This document shows, in pieces, positions 6,642 to 11,055 of a stretch of 11,055 bases of DNA. Source of the stretch: Candidatus Sungbacteria bacterium RIFCSPLOWO2_01_FULL_47_10 (GTDB taxonomy: Bacteria > Patescibacteriota > Minisyncoccia > Sungbacterales > GWA2-42-14); the NCBI GenBank assembly GCA_001820675.1, contig MHQO01000004.1, forward strand, positions 6,086 through 17,140. Reading direction: 5' to 3'. The notes below the pieces were generated by a model. The model was not told the origin of the DNA. It did no database searches and saw only the letters and a list, made by a program, of their open reading frames with translations. The translations under genes were made by a program, and so were the position numbers. Within the stretch, counting starts at the first letter, position 1, and every line of letters starts with the position of its first letter.

Positions 6642-7039
6642 TACGTTAACCTGCCGAATGTCCCCCTTTTCCTTTGTTGGTGGTCAAGCCAGAGGTGTCC
6701 GATAAGAGCCGCAAAAAATAATATGTTCGAAAAAAGAAGAATCATCAAAGTTCTATCCCCCCGTACGATTTCAATGACACTTCCTCCGTTTCCTATTTTC
6801 GTCTGCAGCGAATCAAGTTCCCGCTCTTTTTGTGCGAGTTGTTCCTCTTTTTCTTTCAGATTTTGAGCCAAAAAATTATATGGATTTTCGGAAACCCCGG
6901 CCCCGACTCCTATCGCTGATGCAAGATTGCGAAATGAATAATACGCAAGAGAAACCGGATCGGCATAGAGTGAAATACGCCAAAATGTCAAAGCAAGCGA
7001 AACGATACAAAGCGTAAGAAAGAAAAAAGTGCGATGCAT
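6641..7039 (-). CDS. Small two-TM coiled-coil membrane protein, family unknown
   Basis: This 132-aa protein is not one I recognise. Residues 3-22 are a hydrophobic helix, signal peptide or TM. Residues 57-83 form a charged heptad-like helix (LKEKEEQLAQKERELDSLQ), probably a coiled coil. Residues 97-116 are a second TM helix, followed by a basic tail (QQRKRG). A hairpin topology with the coiled coil on the outside and both ends in the cytoplasm is plausible. It starts 90 nt after the upstream DUF916-like gene, and its TAG stop overlaps the GTG start of the dockerin gene by one base, so the two are probably translationally coupled. That tight link suggests a role in assembling or anchoring the dockerin protein, but this is only inferred from position. 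Confidence 0.8.
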   Translation of the reverse strand: MHRTFFFLTLCIVSLALTFWRISLYADPVSLAYYSFRNLASAIGVGAGVSENPYNFLAQNLKEKEEQLAQKERELDSLQTKIGNGGSVIEIVRGDRTLMILLFSNILFFAALIGHLWLDHQQRKRGTFGRLT

Positions 7040-7044
7040 GTCGT

Positions 7045-7105
7045 CGCGATGCCAATCTGCAAACGCGATGCCAATCTACATATTGCGAATGGGCGACGTT
7101 GGCAT
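7045..7105. repeat. Duplicated 14-mer with an alternative-pairing partner
   Basis: CGCGATGCCAATCT occurs exactly at 7045-7058 and again at 7064-7077, a 19-bp period. Both copies contain ATGCCAA, and a single complementary TTGGCAT lies at 7099-7105. On the mRNA the single copy could pair with either repeat, giving two mutually exclusive hairpins just upstream of the ATG at 7039. The spacer has no T-run, so it is not an obvious terminator. Confidence 0.55.
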
Positions 7106-7129
7106 ATCGTTTGTAACACTCGCATCACA

Positions 7130-8221
7130 TTACGCCAAAAAGAAAAATAATGCGGCAAAAAATAATATCGTAAACACAAGGAGAACCAGTGTGATAACAG
7201 TCAGGCGGGAAACAGGAGCTTTGGGCAAAACCATATTCGGATCCAGCGCTCCGCGTGCCGATATTCCGGGAGAAATTGATGCGGTTGAATGTTGAAGCGA
7301 CTTCATTTTCCGTCTTACGGATAGGCGCGTTATGACGACAATAAGCAGGATGATGCCGAGAAGTCCGCCAAGAACGGAAAGAATGATCCCGAATGGAAGA
7401 ACCCAAAAAGAAATCGTGCTTGTAATCGTCTTTCTTCCGTCCTCGCCATACACAAGACTCAAAATCGCCTGATACCGTCCGAATGCGATGCCGTCGCCTT
7501 CCCAGTGGGTTTCAAATTTCCGCGAATTTTTTGGAAATACTGCCGCTCCCGATTCATTCATCACCAGAGAAGCAATCTGTTTCCCGAACATATCGACTAT
7601 TTCAAGGGGGCCGCGCGGACGAACCAGCACATTCCCTGGATTATCAATAAGAGCGGAAAATTGGACGGACGGCTTACCGTAAAGATTCTTGTCGGTTAAA
7701 AATTCAAGAATGCGCGCCTCCTCAACCACATCGCCGGATACCCGAATACTGACAATCATGCCGACCTGAAACCCGACGCCCGCCCCCATCGCTTCCGGCC
7801 GTTCCGCTTCGCGCAAAAGAAATACCGCCCCGAAGTGACCCCCCGGAGAAGCATCCTGCGGAACGACAATGTCGAAAGGAATATCAACGCTCCCGCCCGA
7901 GGCAATCTCAATCGGATCGGTCGATATGCGTATCCACGAACTAACCTCATAACCGGTTTCTTCTCCCGCTTCGGCAAAAATCGGAGTGCCGCGCGAATCA
8001 ACGTTCCTGATGTCACGGACAAAAACAACGTACCGTTCGGCGTCAGCGCTTTCATTCGTGGCGCGGAGCGTAAAAGAGAGCGTTGATCCTGGATCAACCC
8101 GTTCATCGATAAACGATGGCTGGACGCGAATGCCGGCGGATTGGGCGTGAACAGCTTGGACAGACCCGATTGCAAGAATAAAAACGAGAATTGATAAAAA
8201 AAGATAGTATCGGATGTTCAT
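7130..8221 (-). CDS. DUF916-like envelope protein with two C-terminal TM helices
   Basis: This 363-aa protein has a signal peptide (1-26, VHA|QS), then an Ig-like domain (about 31-137) with the pattern seen in DUF916/WxL-interacting proteins: 'PSFIDERVDPGSTLSFTLRA', an N-E-S turn, then 'SPGGHFGAVFLL'. A second beta domain (about 160-270) contains 'DNPGNVLVRPRG' and 'FGRYQAILSLVYG'. TM1 is 273-299, a basic loop follows, and TM2 (340-362) ends the chain. It is a clear paralogue of the right-edge protein. I place the start at ATG 8221, where a signal peptide begins; the longer frame from GTG 8269 adds 16 residues read from a repeat arm. In Firmicutes DUF916 proteins bind peptidoglycan and WxL proteins; that role here is inferred. 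No Shine-Dalgarno is seen. Confidence 0.82.
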   Translation of the reverse strand: MNIRYYLFLSILVFILAIGSVQAVHAQSAGIRVQPSFIDERVDPGSTLSFTLRATNESADAERYVVFVRDIRNVDSRGTPIFAEAGEETGYEVSSWIRISTDPIEIASGGSVDIPFDIVVPQDASPGGHFGAVFLLREAERPEAMGAGVGFQVGMIVSIRVSGDVVEEARILEFLTDKNLYGKPSVQFSALIDNPGNVLVRPRGPLEIVDMFGKQIASLVMNESGAAVFPKNSRKFETHWEGDGIAFGRYQAILSLVYGEDGRKTITSTISFWVLPFGIILSVLGGLLGIILLIVVITRLSVRRKMKSLQHSTASISPGISARGALDPNMVLPKAPVSRLTVITLVLLVFTILFFAALFFFLA

Positions 8222-8226
8222 ATTAA

Positions 8227-8440
8227 AATTATTCTTCGAGCGGAGCGTCAGCGAAGTCGAGAAGTTCACCGTATGTAACTTTGAATTACAAAACCCGCTT
8301 CTCTGTCATTCCGGCTCGCCCACCATAGACCGTTCGTACCGAACGGTACGAACTGGCCGGGCTTTAGCCGCAGGAATGACAAACCGGATATTTCGCAATT
8401 CTATGTAAAGTTCTCGACTCGGCTCGAACAATAATAAATT
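8227..8440. repeat. Inverted-repeat element A in the leader of the DUF916-like gene
   Basis: The left end has AATTATTCTTCGAGC (8227-8241) and GTCGAGAAGTTCAC (8256-8269). The right end has GTAAAGTTCTCGAC (8405-8418) and GCTCGAACAATAATAAATT (8422-8440). These are inverted copies, matching at 12 of 14 positions in the GTCGAGAA part. The same two blocks recur in element B (9731-9835). The element fills almost the whole region from the predicted promoter to the start codon at 8221. Confidence 0.75.
8305..8380. repeat. Nested GTCATTCC palindrome with perfect inner hairpin
   Basis: GTCATTCC (8305-8312) and its exact complement GGAATGAC (8373-8380) bound a unit lying inside element A. Its centre is a perfect 9-bp stem, GTTCGTACC (8332-8340) with GGTACGAAC (8345-8353), around a GAAC loop. 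GGCT at 8313-8316 and AGCC at 8366-8369 extend the outer stem after a small offset. The ends match the palindrome embedded in the coding region at 1404-1430, so at least two members of this repeat family occur in the window. Confidence 0.75.
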
Positions 8441-8452
8441 CCCCTTAACTTC

Positions 8453-8461
8453 AGTATATCA
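8453..8461 (-). promoter_or_regulatory. Candidate extended -10 promoter for the DUF916-like gene block
   Basis: On the minus strand TGATATACT (8461-8453) is an extended -10 element (TG-N-TATACT). It lies directly after the terminator at 8469-8494, where a new transcription unit would begin. No good -35 is seen. Initiation near 8446 would give a leader of about 225 nt that contains all of element A. The block served would be 8221-7130, 7039-6641, 6641-4863 and possibly hsp20 and the cohesin gene. Confidence 0.45.
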
Positions 8462-8468
8462 TAAATCA

Positions 8469-8494
8469 AAAACCCCGCAACCAAGCGGGGTTTT
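8469..8494 (-). terminator. Rho-independent terminator after the 403-aa protein gene
   Basis: AAAACCCCGC (8469-8478) and GCGGGGTTTT (8485-8494) form a perfect 10-bp inverted repeat around a 6-nt loop. Read on the minus strand the stem is followed by T-rich sequence. It begins 16 nt downstream of the stop codon of the gene ending at 8511. Confidence 0.92.
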
Positions 8495-8510
8495 AATGAA
8501 GCCGTAAAAA

Positions 8511-9722
8511 TTAAAACGTCGGGGTTGCCACATAGATCAGATTTGCGGTATAGTCGTCCGCCGCTTCCTGAAGAGCCGCGATTTCAACACTGTACGCAAC
8601 CTGGGTCAATCCCTTGTCTACGGCAGTGCCGTCGGCAGGTCCCGTGTGGCTGAAGACTTGGCGGGTCGTTGTCGAGTAAAAATCTCCCGCGAAAAGTGAA
8701 GCCCCGAATTCATCCCCGTTCAAATCGGAGTCCTCGCTTGTAACACCCCAATGACCGTATGTATTGGACGAATCAAGGATATTGCTCGGAGTAGCCCATG
8801 CCGCCGGAGTTGTGTTTCGCGCGCCGTCCCGAAAAAAATCGATGGTGGCGCCTGAATTACTCTGGAAATCCTGGTCCGCGTGAACCGTTACCACGAATCC
8901 GTTTACGGCATTCGTTGCGACCGCCAACTGCTGACCGAGTGTATATTGTGTTGTCAACGCAAGGTTGCTGAAATTCATTTCTGTCGCGGTCGTCTCACCG
9001 GTTGTCGATACGCCGTTCACGTCGGTGGATGTCGCAAGCCCGGAAACCGTAAAGGTCAAACTCGTGTCAACCGACGCGGTTACCGCAACGTCTTCGATAA
9101 TCGCAACGCGCAACTTTGCAGAATCACCACCAGCGCTAATCGTAATTTCACGCGATCCGGAATCGGACGGATTCACAAGTTGGCTGTCGCCCGTTCCTGA
9201 TGATGTCGCATTTGATCCGATTTCAATTGACACAACCGTATCCGTCGCAAGACCGTTCGTTCCTCTGCAGTGGGTGAAAGTAAACGCGTTACCGCTTGTA
9301 ATCGATGAAATTTCGAAAGCCGCGGGACCTCCTAATGCATCCTCAAGACAACCGCCTGATGCATAAACTGTATAATCGGCCTGCGGTCCCGCATGTGTTG
9401 CGATATCATAATCGCTTGCATCGGTTGCGGCAAAAGCGGGTGAACTTGTACTTTTGAACGCCCCGCTAAAATCTATGACAATAGTCGTTGAACTGTTCGC
9501 ATCAATGATATCCGCCAATGTAAACCGAAACGTATGGTTGGATACAACACCGATATTCGACGTGCTTAACGTGTCAGTAACGTTCGTGAGGTTTGCCGCA
9601 CGACCCAGATTCAATTCCGGCCAGAACGGAAGCCCCAAAGACCAAATAAGAATAGCGACAATGATCGCGGCCGCCAAAAATGCGTATGAATTAATAAAGA
9701 GAGTTAATTCATTTTTTTTCAT
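8511..9722 (-). CDS. Secreted or anchored beta-rich surface protein (CPR type, ending ATPTF)
   Basis: This 403-aa protein has a short polar start (MKKNELTLFINS), one hydrophobic helix (13-31), and a possible cleavage site around GRAA (40-43). Residues 44-220 form a Thr/Ser-rich beta module that resembles residues 49-217 of the dockerin protein: 'GSNATSSGTGDSQLVNPS' against 'GTNATFGGTGNSDWTNPS', and 'RVAIIEDVAVTAS' against 'MIAIVEPVGVFAS'. C125 and C152 could form a disulphide. Residues 218-403 are a second beta-rich part, with a possible calcium loop (DSDLNGDE, 331-338) and a C-terminus 'YTANLIYVATPTF' that I know from Patescibacteria surface proteins. It is probably a single transcription unit: own candidate promoter, long leader with element B, strong terminator. 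No Shine-Dalgarno; the start follows an A-run. Similarity of its C-terminus to WxL domains is only loose, and no WxL motif is present. Confidence 0.85.
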   Translation of the reverse strand: MKKNELTLFINSYAFLAAAIIVAILIWSLGLPFWPELNLGRAANLTNVTDTLSTSNIGVVSNHTFRFTLADIIDANSSTTIVIDFSGAFKSTSSPAFAATDASDYDIATHAGPQADYTVYASGGCLEDALGGPAAFEISSITSGNAFTFTHCRGTNGLATDTVVSIEIGSNATSSGTGDSQLVNPSDSGSREITISAGGDSAKLRVAIIEDVAVTASVDTSLTFTVSGLATSTDVNGVSTTGETTATEMNFSNLALTTQYTLGQQLAVATNAVNGFVVTVHADQDFQSNSGATIDFFRDGARNTTPAAWATPSNILDSSNTYGHWGVTSEDSDLNGDEFGASLFAGDFYSTTTRQVFSHTGPADGTAVDKGLTQVAYSVEIAALQEAADDYTANLIYVATPTF

Positions 9723-9730
9723 TTTTTAAT

Positions 9731-9835
9731 GTAAACTTCTCGACGTTGTTTCGCCATTCATTTAAATTTTAAAAGGAAAGCGGAACTTCGCTCGAAGAAT
9801 AATTATTTATTGTTCGAGCTTGTCGAGAACTTCAC
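9731..9835. repeat. Inverted-repeat element B in the leader of the 403-aa protein gene
   Basis: The outer arms are GTAAACTTCTCGAC (9731-9744) and GTCGAGAACTTCAC (9822-9835), complementary at 12 of 14 positions. The inner arms are GCTCGAAGAAT (9790-9800) and ATTGTTCGAGC (9809-9819), complementary at 10 of 11. These are the same blocks as in element A, but the arms face the other way: GTGAA ends outside and AATAAT ends inside. It begins 8 nt upstream of the ATG at 9722. Confidence 0.75.
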
Positions 9836-9870
9836 GTAATCGCGAGTTTAAATTTTTTAATGATACGCCC

Positions 9871-9879
9871 ATTATATCA
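9871..9879 (-). promoter_or_regulatory. Candidate extended -10 promoter for the 403-aa protein gene
   Basis: On the minus strand TGATATAAT (9879-9871) is a perfect extended -10 element. TTGACA lies just upstream (9893-9888) but only 8 nt from the TATAAT, too close to be its -35. Initiation near 9864 would give a leader of about 140 nt that contains all of element B. Confidence 0.55.
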
Positions 9880-9918
9880 CCGGCTGTCAAGAAACATAAC
9901 CAAAAAAGTGAATATCCC

Positions 9919-9927
9919 TGTGGATAA
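9919..9927 (-). promoter_or_regulatory. Perfect DnaA-box sequence (TTATCCACA on minus)
   Basis: The plus strand reads TGTGGATAA. It lies within a small palindrome (TATCC, CTGT, GGATA at 9913-9926) about 40 bp upstream of the candidate promoter at 9871-9879. DnaA could act here as a transcription factor, or the match may mark AT-rich origin-like sequence. Confidence 0.4.
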
Positions 9928-10119
9928 CTTGATGAATAAAATCTTAAAAAGAGGCGGGGTGTTGTTTTTTGTCGGCGGCATTGATTTCAAGAAGCGTCTG
10001 TTTGTGCCGAAAACAGGCACACGCCCTCATTCAATATTCTGCGGAGCGTATGTGCCGATTTTGGTTATAGAAATAACAAATTTTGACAAAAAAATGTTCT
10101 TTTTTTGGTAAAAAATCCG

Positions 10120-11055
10120 TCACATATTGTCGTTGTGGATAATTATTTCAAACGGCCTTATCCGCCGAAATGCCTCTTTTTTATATTGCGCGATAACGAA
10201 TATTCCGGCCGCGAGAAGAACGAGGAAAACAACGAACATCCAATATTTTTTAAAAAAAGCATGCCATGTTCGAACCGCTCCGCGGTTATTATTTCGATCC
10301 TCGTCCTGCGCGCTCTTTTCAGTGAATGCCTGCCGATTTTTTAAATCAATCGGTGGATGCGGAAATGGATTGGAAATTTGCCTCTTCAATACGACATTTC
10401 TCAAATCTACAACGCCTTCGCGCAGGGGAAGAGTCAGCATTTTGATCTTTGGGATCATGTCCGGAACCGGAACCGCGCCAGTTCCGACTTCCGAAGAATT
10501 TTGCGGCTGAAAAAATCCGCGCCGAGCCGCCTCAAGCGCAAGTGCTCTCCTGATGTAGCGCCGGATACCCCACACAAAAAATAGAAGCGAAAAGAAAATT
10601 ATCCCGCCAATAATTAAAAGGGGGCGAACGGGAACCACCCAAAAAATTGTTTCTCGGGATACGTTCTGTCTGTTTTCAACCCCATACGTCAGCGTTGCAA
10701 CCGCCCGATACCTCCCCGCGTCGAAAATACTCTCCTCTCCTTTCCACTGAAAATTGAATTTTCTGACGCTTTCGGGAAGGACGTTTCCGAATTCCGTTTT
10801 TTCATTGATAAAAATTTTTCCCCGCTCCCTCCCCCACATCGTATATATGGTAATATCGCCCTGCGGACGAAGGTGCACATTCCCGGTATTTTCAAAACGA
10901 AGATTGAAGGTGACATCCGGTTTTTGATAAAAAAGATTTTCAGAAACAAAATCTATAATGCTTCCGGCCTCAACTACGTTTCCGGGGATTCGAACAAAAA
11001 TGAGGGAAGTAACCGAACTTGATACCCGTATTGCGGGGCCCGCGCCGCTCTCTTG
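10120..11055 (-). CDS. DUF916-like envelope protein, N-terminus missing (runs off right edge)
   Basis: The frame is open from the right edge to TGA at 10120, giving 311 visible residues; the true start lies outside the window. It parallels the second half of the protein at 7130-8221: 'RVSSSVTSLIFVRIPGNVVE' against 'MIVSIRVSGDVVEEARI', 'ENTGNVHLRPQGDI' against 'DNPGNVLVRPRGPL', and 'AGRYRAVATLTYG' against 'FGRYQAILSLVYG'. TM1 is at visible residues 139-163 and TM2 at 271-289. The loop between them is about 107 residues, far longer than in the paralogue, and the segment after TM2 is basic (YKKEAFRRIRP), which makes the topology uncertain. It is probably an envelope protein with an extracellular beta-rich part. 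Confidence 0.8.
   Translation of the reverse strand, partial: QESGAGPAIRVSSSVTSLIFVRIPGNVVEAGSIIDFVSENLFYQKPDVTFNLRFENTGNVHLRPQGDITIYTMWGRERGKIFINEKTEFGNVLPESVRKFNFQWKGEESIFDAGRYRAVATLTYGVENRQNVSRETIFWVVPVRPLLIIGGIIFFSLLFFVWGIRRYIRRALALEAARRGFFQPQNSSEVGTGAVPVPDMIPKIKMLTLPLREGVVDLRNVVLKRQISNPFPHPPIDLKNRQAFTEKSAQDEDRNNNRGAVRTWHAFFKKYWMFVVFLVLLAAGIFVIAQYKKEAFRRIRPFEIIIHNDNM
10134..10142 (-). promoter_or_regulatory. Perfect DnaA-box sequence in the last codons of the DUF916-like gene
   Basis: The plus strand reads TGTGGATAA. It overlaps the codons for the final Ile-Ile-His-Asn residues, so coding constraint is another explanation. It is 215 bp from the match at 9919-9927, with an AT-rich tract (about 10070-10118) in between. 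Confidence 0.35.

Larger units (their letters stand above)
9836..10119. other. Spacer between right-edge DUF916-like gene and element B
   Basis: This AT-rich spacer holds a candidate promoter (9871-9879), a DnaA-box match (9919-9927), and a perfect 6-bp hairpin TGTGCC/GGCACA with a 7-nt loop (10003-10021). The hairpin is flanked by GAGGCGGGGTG (9951-9961) and CACACGCCCTC (10018-10028), which could pair imperfectly around it. TGTGCCGA recurs near 10051. No clear terminator for the upstream gene was found and no gene is supported here. A small structured RNA is possible but not shown. Confidence 0.4.

Noticed and set aside
7045..7077. Possible CRISPR repeats
   Set aside because: There are only two 14-bp copies with a 5-bp gap, and no cas genes.
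8222..8269. N-terminal extension of the DUF916-like protein from 8269
   Set aside because: The 16 extra residues are translated from the element A arm and would place a polar stretch before the signal peptide.
8965..9366. Plus-strand open frame of 133 codons opposite the 403-aa gene
   Set aside because: It is a shadow of a Thr/Ser/Ala-rich coding sequence; the minus-strand protein has export features and similarity to the dockerin protein.
9888..9893. TTGACA just upstream of the TATAAT at 9871-9876 as a -35/-10 pair
   Set aside because: The spacer is only 8 nt, incompatible with a sigma70 promoter; I kept the extended -10 reading instead.
9860..10111. Plus-strand open frame of 83 codons in the right-hand spacer
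   Set aside because: It runs through the candidate minus-strand promoter and the TGTGCC hairpin, has no domain, and is low in complexity.
10083..10114. Plus-strand TTGACA followed by an AT-rich stretch, promoter-like
   Set aside because: The spacing is too long for a good -10, and no plus-strand gene follows.
9919..10142. Chromosomal replication origin
   Set aside because: Two DnaA boxes around an AT-rich tract are suggestive, but there is no box cluster, no replication gene nearby and no skew data, so I report only the boxes.

Overview
This window looks like a chromosomal fragment from a Candidate Phyla Radiation (Patescibacteria, Parcubacteria-like) bacterium. The reasons are the gene repertoire (single-cohesin membrane protein, dockerin-tailed secreted protein with 'DFSIML..W' calcium repeats, DUF916-like two-TM envelope proteins, a beta-rich secreted protein ending in 'ATPTF'), the standard genetic code (TGA used as stop), moderate GC, and starts that mostly lack Shine-Dalgarno sequences. 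This placement is an inference from protein style; no rRNA or other marker gene is present. All seven genes I support lie on the minus strand, so they read right to left. I found no tRNA, rRNA, CRISPR array or transposase.

Layout in the direction of transcription: (1) 11055-10120, the 3' part of a DUF916-like membrane protein; (2) a ~400 bp spacer with an extended -10 promoter, a DnaA-box match and inverted-repeat element B; (3) 9722-8511, a secreted/anchored beta-rich 403-aa protein with a strong terminator; (4) a second spacer with an extended -10 promoter and nested inverted-repeat element A; (5) 8221-7130, a second DUF916-like protein; (6) 7039-6641, a small two-TM coiled-coil protein whose stop overlaps the start of (7); (7) 6641-4863, a secreted protein ending in a dockerin; (8) 4708-4040, an Hsp20 small heat-shock protein bracketed by two 7-bp-phased inverted repeats; (9) 3932-2397, a membrane-anchored cohesin protein, followed by a terminator; (10) a ~600 bp gene-poor spacer; (11) 1787 to the left edge, a large membrane-anchored exported protein, incomplete at its C-terminus.

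Working model: this is a cell-envelope locus. The dockerin protein is likely docked on the cohesin protein at the cell surface. Two DUF916-like proteins flank a beta-rich surface protein that shares its N-terminal module with the dockerin protein. The arrangement resembles the WxL/DUF916 surface clusters of Firmicutes, but no WxL motif is visible, so that comparison is only a hypothesis. The spacers are unusually rich in palindromic repeats: two heptamer-phased cruciforms around hsp20, and two related inverted-repeat elements in the predicted leaders of the 403-aa gene and the downstream DUF916-like gene.
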